Positions 1 through 8,430 of a stretch of DNA of 64,000 nucleotides are shown piece after piece (position 1 is the first letter of the stretch; each line of letters opens with the position of its first letter). The notes beneath the pieces are model-generated. The model had not been told where the DNA came from. It did no database searches and saw only the letters and a list, made by a program, of their open reading frames with translations. The DNA is from Streptosporangium oxazolinicum (GTDB lineage Bacteria > Actinomycetota > Actinomycetes > Streptosporangiales > Streptosporangiaceae): NCBI RefSeq assembly GCF_039537505.1, contig NZ_BAABAQ010000001.1, positions 806,001 through 870,000 on the forward strand. Reading direction: 5' to 3'. A program made the translations under genes and the position numbers.

Positions 1-845
1 TTGGCGAGGACCCCACAGGCCAGGACCGTCAGCACGGCGGTGACGGCGGTACGCCACCGGATGGTCCCCCGCTCGGCGCGGTACACGGCCGTACCGGCGA
101 ACATCACGGCCAGGATGATCAACCCCTGCCACGCGCCGATCCGGCTGCCCAGGATCACCAGCACGAGGCCGAGGATGCCACCCGCCACCGCGGCGACCGT
201 ACGCGTCCCGCCCCCCGCCCGCGCCGACACCACGACGACCGCGACCACCGCGACCCCGAGAAGCGCCGCGACCAGGTCGGCGCGCCCGCCGATGACCGGG
301 CCCGGCAGCAGGAGGCCCAGCAGGACGGCCGACAGCGCCAGGACGATCGCGGCCTCGGCCGACCGGTGCGCCCGTCCCGTGGCGAACAGCCCGACCGCCA
401 GCAGGTAGAACGCCATCTCGTACGAGAGCGTCCACATCACGTCGATGACGGCGGGCACGCCGAGCAACTCCTGCAGCATCGTCACGTTCCCGAGGACGAC
501 CAGGGGAAGGGGGCGCGTGCTCAGGCCCGGGTGGAGGACGAGCACCCCGGCGTACGCGAGAAGGAGGGCCAGGCCGAGCGCGGCGAGCAGCAGGGGGAGC
601 AGGCGGAAGGCCCGGCCGATCCAGAAGGCCCGCAGGTCACCGCGCCGTTCCAGGGAGGCGGGGATGATGTAGCCGCTGACCAGGAAGAACACGAAGACGC
701 CCCAGGTGCCGACGTCGATCCTGCGGTCCACCTCGGCCCAGACGCCCGGGATGAAGGTCCAGCCGGAGTGGTGCAGCGCGACGGCCAGCGCGGCCGGTCC
801 ACGCAGGGCGTCCAGCCAGGCCAGCCGCGAGGGGATCGGGGCCAT
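1..845 (-). CDS. acyltransferase 3 family membrane protein (C-terminus outside window)
   Basis: Reading leftward from an ATG at 845, the frame stays open to the window edge (281 complete codons, no stop). The N-terminus has the family hallmark: a WLDALRG segment at about residues 10-16 followed by an ALHH motif at about 24, as in acyltransferase-3 (PF01757) proteins that move acyl groups onto sugars or membrane glycans. The rest is a chain of hydrophobic segments, including one reading VFVFFLVSGY, typical of a protein with about ten membrane helices. The usual family length is 350-400 residues, so roughly a quarter is missing. The acceptor molecule cannot be told from sequence. Family call is firm, substrate unknown. 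Confidence 0.88.
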   Translation of the reverse strand, partial: MAPIPSRLAWLDALRGPAALAVALHHSGWTFIPGVWAEVDRRIDVGTWGVFVFFLVSGYIIPASLERRGDLRAFWIGRAFRLLPLLLAALGLALLLAYAGVLVLHPGLSTRPLPLVVLGNVTMLQELLGVPAVIDVMWTLSYEMAFYLLAVGLFATGRAHRSAEAAIVLALSAVLLGLLLPGPVIGGRADLVAALLGVAVVAVVVVSARAGGGTRTVAAVAGGILGLVLVILGSRIGAWQGLIILAVMFAGTAVYRAERGTIRWRTAVTAVLTVLACGVLA

Positions 846-1166
846 TCGCCCGACTTTAGGCGATGTTCAGCGGTTCCCGGCACTCCATGGCCCGTAACCC
901 CGGAGCACGACGGCCATGGCCCCAATCACCTCCGGCGGCCGATACGCCCGTCACCGATCACCTCCGGCAGCCGGTGCGCCCGTCACGACCTGACCCGGGC
1001 ACGGTGGATTTGCCGGTAGTCCTCGGAGGTGAAGATTTCGTCTGCCCGAGTTGATCCTGTCGAGATCAATTCACTGACACATTTCTCGTCGGCGCCCCTA
1101 CACCAGCGGCCCCGCCGGGGAATTCTTCCCGGCGGGGCCGTCGGTTTCATCTGCACAAGTGTGCGG
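846..1166. other. intergenic region between divergent-ended genes
   Basis: No convincing gene is seen. The left half should hold the promoter of the acyltransferase (leftward) and the right part holds the terminator of the secreted protein gene at 1167-1505. A CTCC-GGCGGCCGAT / CTCC-GGCAGCCGGT pair near 930-975 is a short imperfect direct repeat. Confidence 0.5.
1107..1140 (-). terminator. strong hairpin terminator of the tendamistat-like gene
   Basis: CGGCCCCGCCGGG (from 1107) pairs perfectly with CCCGGCGGGGCCG (ending 1140) around a short AT-containing loop. It lies 27 bp past the stop of the leftward gene at 1167-1505. Confidence 0.8.
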
Positions 1167-1505
1167 TCAGCAGGTGACCGTCTTGTCGTACGTCGAGAAC
1201 ACGCTCATAGCGCCGATGGTCTTAACCTGTCCCGCGGACAGGGTGTGACACGCGCTGTCCGCTCCGGCGTGGAAGATAACCTTCACCTTCATGGTCTGGC
1301 CGCAGTTGTTGGTCAGCTTGACAGTCGTGTTGCTCAGGTCGGTGGGGTCATTGTTGGAGACCACGCGCGAAATGCAGGACGGCGCCGTGCCCAGCGCGGC
1401 GGACGTCCCGGCGGTAAGACTGCTCGCCTGGGCGGCGGAAGCACCCGCCAGGGAGAAGGCCGCGGCGAGCGTGGCGCCCAGGAGGGGGATGGCTATCTTC
1501 TTCAT
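1167..1505 (-). CDS. small secreted protein resembling the tendamistat family, lacking the WRY inhibitory triad
   Basis: 112 residues with a classical Sec signal peptide (MKK start, hydrophobic core, cleavage after an AQA at about residue 27). The mature part has exactly four cysteines, C44, C68, C86 and C112. An APSC segment opens the domain and an N-C-x-x-T-x-x-VKV stretch sits around C68, as in the Streptomyces alpha-amylase inhibitor tendamistat (Cys 11, 27, 45, 73). The 18-residue spacing between the second and third cysteines is identical. The Trp-Arg-Tyr loop that blocks amylase is absent; the first loop is eight residues longer and reads differently. The fold is therefore likely shared, while amylase inhibition is doubtful. 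An AAGGAAAAGG stretch about 8 bases before the ATG fits a ribosome site. Fold assignment is from memory of the family. Confidence 0.6.
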   Translation of the reverse strand: MKKIAIPLLGATLAAAFSLAGASAAQASSLTAGTSAALGTAPSCISRVVSNNDPTDLSNTTVKLTNNCGQTMKVKVIFHAGADSACHTLSAGQVKTIGAMSVFSTYDKTVTC

Positions 1506-1627
1506 GTGTTGACCTTTTCCTTCTGTTGAGCACCTTCGGTACCGGTTGACAGGGAGGGTCGTTTTCCGGCGGAAGGTATCGCTGCGTTGGGACTGAATTA
1601 ATGATCACTCAGAAGCGATCCCGTGTC

Positions 1628-1669
1628 TTTGCCCATCCACGCCAGGATTTTGCCCATCCGCGCCAAGCC
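1628..1669. repeat. two-copy direct repeat upstream of the secreted-protein gene
   Basis: TTTGCCCATCC(A/G)CGCCA occurs twice, about 21 bp apart, that is two helical turns. It lies about 120 bp upstream of the start at 1505, a position suited to an activator site, but nothing proves this. Confidence 0.5.
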
Positions 1670-1863
1670 GAGGGCGGAGGAACCGATGGACAGCCGTTGC
1701 CGCGTTTTCCGTCATTCCTGTGTCCACGGCCAGCGCGCAACCGACAAACCAGGTCTCTTTTCCCTGGTAATTCACGCGATCAATTCATGTCCGTTAAAGG
1801 GAAAATTGTGATGAGTCCCGTTACGCAGCGAATATGTCAGAGGTACGCCGATCGGCGGCGTCG

Positions 1864-1890
1864 CGGGACCGCTGAGGCCCAGCGGTCCCG
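1864..1890 (-). terminator. hairpin terminator of the bicupin gene
   Basis: CGGGACCGCTG and CAGCGGTCCCG form a perfect 11-bp stem with a 5-base loop, about 80 bp past the stop of the leftward gene at 1969. Confidence 0.65.
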
Positions 1891-1968
1891 GAAGGGACGC
1901 GACCTCCTCGACGGGAGGGCCGCCGGTCGCAGAACCGAAACCGGGCAGAACGCGGCCGGGCGGCGTCC

Positions 1969-3009
1969 TCAGCGAATCGGGTCGGAAGGATTGACCCTGG
2001 CGACGAAGAGCGGGTCGACCGGCGTGAAGGGGAACCGGGGGAGGTCACGCTCGGGCATGCCGAAGCTCGCGGCGAGAACCTCGCGGGAGAACGCCGACGC
2101 GCTGGCCCGGTAGCCGATGTCGGCGGGCATGGCCTGGTCGAAGAAGATGAGGAAGTGGATGTCGTCCTCGCCGAGGACCTCGATGTGGTGCGGGAAGGCG
2201 CGGGGCACGAAGTACACGTCACCGGGGTTGAGCACGTACTCGTCGAGGGCGCCGTCGGGGTCCAGGACACGCATGCGGGCGTGCCCCCTCTCGACGTATC
2301 CCATCTCGCCGGTGACGGGATGCCAGTGCGGCTCGCGCATGCCGCTCTCCCTGATGCGCAGCGAGTACATGGAGATGTCCTCCAGAGCGGCCCAGTACTG
2401 CTTACGGGCGAGGCGGGCGTCGCCGTAGGCGTAGGACAGCGGCGGGTGCTGGCCCTCGACGTCGAACAGGTGGGCGTTGGGCAGTCCGGCCGTGGACGGG
2501 ACGTCGGCGGCGCCGGTACGGCGGACGATCTGCTGGGCCGGAGACCGGTCGAAGGCGGCGAACGCCGAGGCGGGCAGGTCGTAGGTGTTACCGAGGACCG
2601 CGTCGGTCATGGCGCTGAGACTGTCGTGCAGCGAGAAGTGCCGGGGGCGTTCGTCGCGCAGCGCGAGAACGAACTCGGCGCGGTCGTCGCCGACGTTCTC
2701 GATGTGGTAAACCGCGCCCGACTCGACGTGGTACATCTGACCTGCGGTGACGACGAACGAGGAGAAGACGTCGAGGTTTCCGAGGATCGACACCAGGGCC
2801 GTGCCGGAAAGGCAGTAGCCGAGCTGGTTGGCGTTGACGTTCCACTGCGGCTCGCGGATCGCACCGGGTTCGAGGACCACTCGCTTGATCGAGAGCCCGC
2901 TGAGAATGGGCAGCGCCCCGGCGTCGACCAGGGTGACCGATCCGAGCTCGCTCTCGAACGCGGGTGGCGCGGTCGCCAGCGAGGTGACGTGAGGTGAGGT
3001 GCCGGTCAT
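1969..3009 (-). CDS. bicupin protein of the oxalate decarboxylase-like type, N-terminal metal site lost
   Basis: 346 residues with two cupin domains. The C-terminal cupin (about residues 190-330) keeps a metal site: EPHWHPVTGEMGYV gives the two His and the Glu, and PRAFPHHIE gives the last His. This matches manganese or iron bicupins of the oxalate decarboxylase/oxidase group. The N-terminal cupin (about 30-150) has the same layout, but its metal motif reads EPQWNVNANQLGY, so His, His and Glu are replaced by Gln, Asn and Gln. Its second motif keeps the fold (GQMYHVESGAVYHIENVG). No signal peptide is visible, so it is probably cytosolic. It stands alone, ending in its own terminator. Oxalate as substrate is only a family-based possibility. 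Confidence 0.75.
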   Translation of the reverse strand: MTGTSPHVTSLATAPPAFESELGSVTLVDAGALPILSGLSIKRVVLEPGAIREPQWNVNANQLGYCLSGTALVSILGNLDVFSSFVVTAGQMYHVESGAVYHIENVGDDRAEFVLALRDERPRHFSLHDSLSAMTDAVLGNTYDLPASAFAAFDRSPAQQIVRRTGAADVPSTAGLPNAHLFDVEGQHPPLSYAYGDARLARKQYWAALEDISMYSLRIRESGMREPHWHPVTGEMGYVERGHARMRVLDPDGALDEYVLNPGDVYFVPRAFPHHIEVLGEDDIHFLIFFDQAMPADIGYRASASAFSREVLAASFGMPERDLPRFPFTPVDPLFVARVNPSDPIR

Positions 3010-3221
3010 GACTTCCCCTTCGTTGTCGCGACCCGCACGGTCGCGATCGAACTCCGGCCTGGGTCACATGGTCACGTCCACACTGATGGTGTACGCCTGT
3101 TTCTGCAGGTTAAGCAGCAGGTGACCGTTGTGTCGGGTACTGCTGCGGCGTGTCGCCGTATGACTTCCGGCTGGTACGCAGAGCCCCGTGCGCCGGCCGA
3201 CACCGCCGGGCGATCTCACGT

Positions 3222-4280
3222 TCATCGACCGGCTCTCGGAGCACCTCGTCCACGTTCAGGTTCACCGGGCTGGTCGGGCGGCTCGATGCCGGGCACGCTG
3301 CGCGGCGATGTACCGCGAGATGCTCCCTCCGGAACCGCCCGCCGGTAGCGGTCGGCCAGCACGCGGATCTCCGCGACGAGTTCGGGCGGCTCGGTGACCT
3401 GGAAGTCGGCGTCGAGCATGCTGAGGTACGCGGCCAGCATCCGCGGCGTGTCCGAGCCGACCTCGGCCACGCAGGCGTCATCGCCCAATGCCTCCACCGG
3501 AACTCCGGGCGGCAGCCGGTCGCGTACGTATTCGGCCGGTGCGCGCACCGTCACCCGCGCCCGGCACTGCCAGGTCGCGGTGGCCAGGCCACCGGCGACA
3601 TGGCCGACGAGATCACCGCCGGGATCCTCGCGCGGGGAGAACCGCGGGCCGTTCGGCGTCAGCAACCGCATCCGGTCCACCCGGAACGTGCGCCAGTCGG
3701 ACCTCGCGACGTCCCACCCGACCAGATACCAGCGGCCTCGGTCGTGCGCGAGCCGGTGCGGCTCGACCTCGCGGCGGCTGGCCGACCCGTCGTGGCCGGC
3801 GTAGTCGAACCGAAGCCGTTCGTGATCGCGGGAGGCCGCCGCGATCATGGTGAGCGTGGTGGCGTCCACGCTGGGGCCCGAACGCGGGAGCGGGACGAGG
3901 TACGCGCGCAAGCCGTTGACGCGACGGCGCAGCCGCGACGGCAGCACCTGTTCGAGCTTGGTCAGGGCGCGCAGCGCCGCCTCCTCGATGCCGGTGACCG
4001 CGCCCTGGGTGGCGCCCACCCGCAGCCCGACCGCGACGGCGACCGCTTCGTCGTCGTCGAGCAGCAGCGGTGGCAGCTCCGCACCGGCCCCGAGCCGGTA
4101 CCCGCCAGTGACGCCCCTGACCCCGTGCACCGGATAGCCGAGGCCGCGCAGGCGTTCCACATCGTTGCGAACGGTGCGCGCGGTGACGCCGAGACGCTCG
4201 GCGAGCTCCGGCCCGGTCCACTCCCGAGGCGACTGCAACAGGGAGAGCAGCCGTAGCAGTCGTTGTGCCGTGTCCAACAT
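3222..4280 (-). CDS. DeoR-like HTH / WYL-domain transcriptional regulator (YafY type)
   Basis: 352 residues. Residues 1-60 form an HTH_11 winged helix (ELAERLGVTARTVRNDVERL), and the middle to C-terminal part is a WYL ligand-sensing domain (RWYLVGWDVARSDWRTFRVDRM), followed by the WCX-like region. The last 35 residues are a Pro/Gly/Arg-rich tail beyond the usual end. It is divergent from the epoxide hydrolase gene at 4343 with only 62 bp between start codons, which implies local control of that gene. An inverted repeat in this gap (4298-4324) is the likely binding site. WYL regulators sense small ligands or nucleic-acid fragments; the ligand here is unknown. Confidence 0.88.
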   Translation of the reverse strand: MLDTAQRLLRLLSLLQSPREWTGPELAERLGVTARTVRNDVERLRGLGYPVHGVRGVTGGYRLGAGAELPPLLLDDDEAVAVAVGLRVGATQGAVTGIEEAALRALTKLEQVLPSRLRRRVNGLRAYLVPLPRSGPSVDATTLTMIAAASRDHERLRFDYAGHDGSASRREVEPHRLAHDRGRWYLVGWDVARSDWRTFRVDRMRLLTPNGPRFSPREDPGGDLVGHVAGGLATATWQCRARVTVRAPAEYVRDRLPPGVPVEALGDDACVAEVGSDTPRMLAAYLSMLDADFQVTEPPELVAEIRVLADRYRRAVPEGASRGTSPRSVPGIEPPDQPGEPERGRGAPRAGR

Positions 4281-4297
4281 GTTCCAAGTCTGTCCCG

Positions 4298-4324
4298 GAT
4301 ACAGGAACGGAGGTTTCCTGTATC
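4298..4324. promoter_or_regulatory. inverted-repeat operator between WYL regulator and epoxide hydrolase
   Basis: GATACAGGAA (4298-4307) and TTCCTGTATC (4315-4324) are perfect 10-bp arms with a 7-base spacer, centred in the 62-bp divergent gap. The site can control both promoters. Confidence 0.75.
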
Positions 4325-4342
4325 GCTTCTACGTTTACCGAC

Positions 4343-5548
4343 ATGGACAACAACACCGACATTCGTCCGTTCCGCATCGACATCGCGCAGGCCGAACTGG
4401 ACGACCTGCGCGATCGCCTCACCCGCGTCCGCTGGCCACGGCAGGTCCGCGGAACCGGCTGGGAGCGCGGCGTCCCCGTGGACTACCTCAAGGAACTGGC
4501 CTTCTACTGGGCGAACGGCTTCGACTGGCGCGCGCAGGAGAAGACGCTGAACGAGCACCCGCAGTTCGTGACGACGATCGACGGCCAGGACATCCACTTC
4601 CTGCATGTCCGCTCACCCGAGCCGGACGCCCTGCCGCTGATCCTGTGCCACGGCTGGCCGGGCTCGTTCGTGGACTTCCTGAAGGTGATCGGGCCACTGA
4701 CCGATCCCCGCGCGCACGGCGGCGACCCGGCGGACGCCTTCCACGTCGTGATCCCGTCACTGCCCGGCTTCGGGTTCTCCAACCCGGTGCGGGAACCGGG
4801 CTGGGGCAACCTGTTCCGGGTGGCCGCCGCGTTCGGGGAGCTGATGAACCGGCTCGGCTACCGGCGATTCGCCGCGCAGGGCGGCGACGTCGGCGGCGGG
4901 GTGGTCACGCTGCTACCCATGGCCGCCCCCGGCCGCGTGGTCGCCACCCACCTCAACGGTCCGTCGCCGTACCCGTTCGGCCCGCCCATCGAGCTGGACG
5001 GCCTGTCCGCCACGGACCGGGCGCGCGCCGAACGATTCAACGCCACCCGCCAGGATGGCCTCGGCTATCTGCACCTGCAGTCCACCCGGCCGCGGACCCT
5101 CGCCTACTCGCTGACCGACTCGCCGATCGGACAGCTGGCGTGGATCGCGGAGAAGTTCAAGGAGTGGACCGACCCGGCCGCCGAACTGCCCGAGCACGCG
5201 GTGGACCGCGACCAGCTGCTCACCAACGTGAGCCTGTACTGGTTCACCGGCTCCGGCGCGTCCTCGGCCGACATCCTCTACGAGGGGATGCAGGCCTACC
5301 GCGAGATGGCCGCCGGCCAGTCCGGCGACGGCGGCGACGGCGGCGACCAGGCCGGGTGGCCGTCGGCACCGGCACCACCGCAGGGGATCGCGGTGTTCGC
5401 GGCGGATTCGACGATCCGCGCCCTCACCGACCCGGCGAACACCGTCGGCCACTGGTCGGAGTTCGACCGAGGCGGACACTTCCCCGCGATGGAGACACCC
5501 GGCCTACTCGTCGGCGACCTGCGTGAGTTCTTCCGCATCGCGCGATAA
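4343..5548 (+). CDS. epoxide hydrolase, alpha/beta-hydrolase fold with EHN N-terminal domain
   Basis: 401 residues. The N-terminal ~110 residues match the epoxide hydrolase N-terminal domain (start FRIDIAQAELDDLRDRLTRVRWP). Then comes the oxyanion segment HGWPGS, followed by a nucleophile elbow region reading AAQGGDVGGGV, where Asp is the expected nucleophile. HFPAMETP near the C-terminus supplies the catalytic His. The enzyme opens epoxides to diols by a covalent ester intermediate. A glycine-aspartate run (GDGGDGGD, about residue 330) is a small in-frame expansion. The start is the ATG at 4343, placed after the operator. The divergent WYL regulator probably controls it, and the 5590 gene may be co-transcribed (41 bp gap). 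Confidence 0.88.
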   Translation: MDNNTDIRPFRIDIAQAELDDLRDRLTRVRWPRQVRGTGWERGVPVDYLKELAFYWANGFDWRAQEKTLNEHPQFVTTIDGQDIHFLHVRSPEPDALPLILCHGWPGSFVDFLKVIGPLTDPRAHGGDPADAFHVVIPSLPGFGFSNPVREPGWGNLFRVAAAFGELMNRLGYRRFAAQGGDVGGGVVTLLPMAAPGRVVATHLNGPSPYPFGPPIELDGLSATDRARAERFNATRQDGLGYLHLQSTRPRTLAYSLTDSPIGQLAWIAEKFKEWTDPAAELPEHAVDRDQLLTNVSLYWFTGSGASSADILYEGMQAYREMAAGQSGDGGDGGDQAGWPSAPAPPQGIAVFAADSTIRALTDPANTVGHWSEFDRGGHFPAMETPGLLVGDLREFFRIAR

Positions 5549-5589
5549 TCCCGGCAACAGCGCCGCCGTTCGGCGGGCAGAATCGAACG

Positions 5590-6171
5590 ATGACCTTCAC
5601 GACACCGCCGAAGACCGCCGCGTGGCGGCATCTCGACGCGCGGGACGGTTTCGAGGTGGCCTACTTCCAGCCTTCGGACGACGGCCTGCGCGTCGAGGGG
5701 TGCACGACGGCGGTCGAGGAGGGCGAGACCTGGATCGTCGGCTACGCCATCGAACTGGACGCCTCCTGGACCACGCGCGGCGCGCGGATCACGGGGCGTT
5801 CGGCCTCGGGGTTCCGGCACCTCGTGCTGGAGGCCGACGGCGCGGGCCACTGGCTCGTCGACGGCGCACCCGCCCCCCACCTGGACGGCTGCCTGGACGT
5901 CGACCTGGAGTCCTCGGCGATGACCAACGCCTTCCCCGTGCATCGGATGGGCCTGCGCGTCGGTGACCGGTCGCCCGCCCCCGCCGCCTACGTACGCGCC
6001 ACCGATCTCTCCGTCGAACGGCTTGAGCAGGACTACGTCCGCGTCGCCGACGAGGACTCCCGGCAGCGCTACGACTACAGCGCCCTGGTCTTCGACTTCG
6101 CGTGCCTCCTGGTCTACGACGAGTCCGGCCTCGTGCTCGACTACCCCGAGATCGCCGTACGCGCGGCGTGA
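5590..6171 (+). CDS. putative glycolipid-binding protein (PF06475-type)
   Basis: 193 residues, no signal peptide. The pattern W-RHLDARDGFEVAYF near the start, VGYAIELDASWTTR in the middle and the end DYPEIAVRA correspond to the conserved small family annotated as putative glycolipid-binding, related to SRPBCC-like folds. No enzyme motif is visible. It follows the epoxide hydrolase by 41 bp on the same strand and may share its transcript. Function in actinomycetes is unproven; the family call is moderately sure. Confidence 0.7.
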   Translation: MTFTTPPKTAAWRHLDARDGFEVAYFQPSDDGLRVEGCTTAVEEGETWIVGYAIELDASWTTRGARITGRSASGFRHLVLEADGAGHWLVDGAPAPHLDGCLDVDLESSAMTNAFPVHRMGLRVGDRSPAPAAYVRATDLSVERLEQDYVRVADEDSRQRYDYSALVFDFACLLVYDESGLVLDYPEIAVRAA

Positions 6172-6330
6172 CCTCCTCCCTCACCAACCGAAGCGGTGGG
6201 CGGCCCGGGAGGAGGACGCTCTCGTGCCGCGCCTCGCGCGGCAGCACCCCGGTCAGAAAAGGGCTGGTGAGGTCGTCGACGGGCTTGCCGAACGTGAACT
6301 CGGGAAATCCGCACAAAAAGCAGGAATCTG

Positions 6331-6981
6331 TCAACGCCGGGGCGTCGACACGCCGCCGGTCGGTTCGGTGAAGTCGTCGCCGAAGGCGGCGGTGAGCGCC
6401 TTCGCGATCAGGTCGGGCAGCTCGGTCCGCCCGTCGTCCTCGGCCCAGCGCACCAGTGCCGTGTGCATGGCGGCCAGACAGGCACTGGCCGCCACCTGGG
6501 CGTGAAACGCCGTGTCGGGATCGGTGGCATCGTCTTCCAGGGCATCGACGATCGCCCGCTGAAGGGCGTACTGGCTGTCCAGGTGCTTGGCCCGTAAGGC
6601 CGGCGTCGAGATCATGAGCCGGAGGCGGGCAAGCAGGAACCGCTCATCCGCCGCCGGGTCGTCTCCGTGGTCGCCACGGGTCAACATCGCGGCCGAGGCG
6701 ATGAGCGCGCCGCCGATGCGGCGGACCAGGGGCTGTGCGACGGACGACGCGGCGATCCGCTCGGCGACGAGCCGGCCGTGCTGGTCGACGAGCACGAGGT
6801 CTTCCTTCGTGGGGAAGTGCCGGTACACGGTCATGGGCGACACACCCGCGGCGTCGGCGACGTCGGTCACGGTCGTGGCGTCGTATCCGCGCTCAGTGAA
6901 CAGCCGTACCGCGTGCGCCTGAATCACGCGCTGCGTCTCGGCTCGTCGTCGCGCTCGCAATGTTGTGTGCTGGTCGGGCAT
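6331..6981 (-). CDS. TetR family transcriptional repressor
   Basis: 216 residues. Residues about 10-60 form the TetR DNA-binding domain (AVRLFTERGYDATTVTDVADAAGVSPMTVYRHF). The remainder is an all-helical ligand and dimer domain with the usual low conservation. The start ATG at 6981 gives the normal family length. It is divergent from the dehydrogenase at 7048, and a palindrome lies in the 66-bp gap, so the regulator most likely represses both itself and the dehydrogenase until a small ligand binds. The ligand is unknown. Confidence 0.9.
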   Translation of the reverse strand: MPDQHTTLRARRRAETQRVIQAHAVRLFTERGYDATTVTDVADAAGVSPMTVYRHFPTKEDLVLVDQHGRLVAERIAASSVAQPLVRRIGGALIASAAMLTRGDHGDDPAADERFLLARLRLMISTPALRAKHLDSQYALQRAIVDALEDDATDPDTAFHAQVAASACLAAMHTALVRWAEDDGRTELPDLIAKALTAAFGDDFTEPTGGVSTPRR

Positions 6982-7003
6982 GTGATAGATCCTACCTTGG
7001 TGA

Positions 7004-7030
7004 TAGTAACTACCAGATTGGCAGTTACTA
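7004..7030. promoter_or_regulatory. TetR operator palindrome
   Basis: TAGTAACT (7004-7011) and AGTTACTA (7023-7030) are perfect arms with an 11-bp spacer in the regulator-dehydrogenase gap. The stretch is distinctly AT-rich against its surroundings. Confidence 0.8.
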
Positions 7031-7047
7031 ACAGAGAGGTGGTCGGC

Positions 7048-7812
7048 ATGAGTGATCTGACCGGCAGGACGGCCCTCGTGACCGGAGCGTCGCGCGGCAT
7101 CGGACAGGCGATCGCGACCCGGCTGGCGGCGAAGGGAGCGGTGGTCATCGTGCATTTCGGCACGGACGAGGACGGTGCGACGGCGACGGTCGACGAGATC
7201 GAGCGTGCCGGTGGAACCGCGCTCGCCGTCGGGGCGAAGCTGGGCGTGGACGACGACGTCGAGACCCTTTTCGCGGGAGTCGAGGCCGGGCTCGCCGGGC
7301 GGCCACTCGACATCCTCGTCAACAACGCGGCGGCCGCGCCCGCCGGTCCGCTCGGAACCACGACGCGGACGGAGTTCGACCACCTCTTCGCGGTGAACGT
7401 GCGAGCGCCGTACTTCATCATCCAGCGAGCACTGCCGTTGCTGCGCGACGGGGGCCGCATCGTCACGATCTCGTCCGTGGCGACCCGGATGGCCAACCCC
7501 ACCCAGACGTCCTTCGCCATGACGAAGGGCGCGATCGAGACGATGAGCATGACCCTGGCCAACGAGCTCGGAGTCCGAGGGATCACGGTGAACGCGGTCG
7601 CTCCCGGCGCCACCCGGACGGCGACCAACGGATCGGTCTTCGAAGTGCCGGGCCTGGCCGAGCTCATCATCGGAACGACGGCGCTCGATCGCCTGGGCGG
7701 GCCCGGCGACGTCGCCGACGTGGTCGCGTTCCTCGCCTCCGACGCGGCGCGCTGGATCACCGGTCAGGTCGTCGACGCGAGTGGCGGCCTGTTCCTCGGA
7801 CCGCGCGTCTGA
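7048..7812 (+). CDS. short-chain dehydrogenase/reductase with catalytic Tyr replaced by Phe
   Basis: 254 residues, classical SDR length. The Rossmann cofactor motif TGASRGIG is at residues 12-19, NNAA at about 92-95, and the catalytic Ser region ISS at 141-143. The expected YxxxK reads F156-A-M-T-K160: Lys is present but the acid-base Tyr is Phe (codon TTC). The C-terminal motif GQVVDASGG is standard. Loss of Tyr would normally cripple oxidoreduction, so this may be a low-activity or re-purposed member. An AGAGAGG ribosome site lies about 8 bases before the ATG. It is controlled, by position, by the divergent TetR gene. Confidence 0.88.
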   Translation: MSDLTGRTALVTGASRGIGQAIATRLAAKGAVVIVHFGTDEDGATATVDEIERAGGTALAVGAKLGVDDDVETLFAGVEAGLAGRPLDILVNNAAAAPAGPLGTTTRTEFDHLFAVNVRAPYFIIQRALPLLRDGGRIVTISSVATRMANPTQTSFAMTKGAIETMSMTLANELGVRGITVNAVAPGATRTATNGSVFEVPGLAELIIGTTALDRLGGPGDVADVVAFLASDAARWITGQVVDASGGLFLGPRV

Positions 7813-7845
7813 TCGACCGACCGGCCGGACGCTAGCCTGATCAAT

Positions 7846-8424
7846 ATGGATGAGCGCGACGGAGTGGAGATCATCGCCTTCGTGGACGCCGAGGCGTTCG
7901 AGAGCTGGCTCGCCGAGCATCACACGCGCCACGAGGGATTGTGGATCAAACTGGCCAAGAAGAAGACCGGTATTCCGACGGTCACCTCCGACGAGCTGGT
8001 CGACGTCGGGCTGTGTTACGGCTGGATCTCCGGGCAGCGGTTGCCTCTCGACGAGCGGTACTACCTGCAGAAGTACGTGCCACGCCGCCCCAGGAGCCTG
8101 TGGTCGCAGGTGAACGTGGACAAGGTCGCGATGCTGACGGCCGAGGGGCGGATGCGCGAACCCGGGCTGGCCGAGGTGCGCAAGGCGCAGGAGGACGGGC
8201 GGTGGGCGGTGGCCTACGAGTCGCAGAAGACGGCGACGGTGCCCCCCGATCTCGCGACGGCGCTCGACGCGACCCCGGAGGCCAAGAAGGCGTTCGAGGC
8301 GCTCGACAAGACCGGTCGTTACCTGGTGATCCTGCCGCTGCTCCAGGCGCTCACGCCGGAGAACAGGAAGGCCCGGCTCGACAAAGTCGTAGAAACACTG
8401 ACAAAAAGCGAAAAATCGAGATAA
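7846..8424 (+). CDS. YdeI/OmpD-associated family protein
   Basis: 192 residues. It matches the YdeI-type family by FVDAEAFESWLAEHH near the start, GLWIKLAKKKTG, VDVGLCYGWISGQR and the PRRPRSLWSQVNVDKV segment. The C-terminal part (ALDATPEAKKAFEALDKTGRYLVILPL) is the usual bacteriocin-protection-like helical region. It lies 33 bp after the dehydrogenase on the same strand and may be part of the TetR-controlled unit. The molecular role of the family is not established. Confidence 0.8.
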   Translation: MDERDGVEIIAFVDAEAFESWLAEHHTRHEGLWIKLAKKKTGIPTVTSDELVDVGLCYGWISGQRLPLDERYYLQKYVPRRPRSLWSQVNVDKVAMLTAEGRMREPGLAEVRKAQEDGRWAVAYESQKTATVPPDLATALDATPEAKKAFEALDKTGRYLVILPLLQALTPENRKARLDKVVETLTKSEKSR

Positions 8425-8430
8425 GTCAGC

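Larger units (their letters stand above)
1506..1968. other. intergenic region with a two-copy repeat and a terminator
   Basis: No gene seen. It should hold the promoter for the leftward secreted-protein gene. Two features are listed separately: a tandem repeat at 1628-1669 and the hairpin at 1864-1890. Confidence 0.5.
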
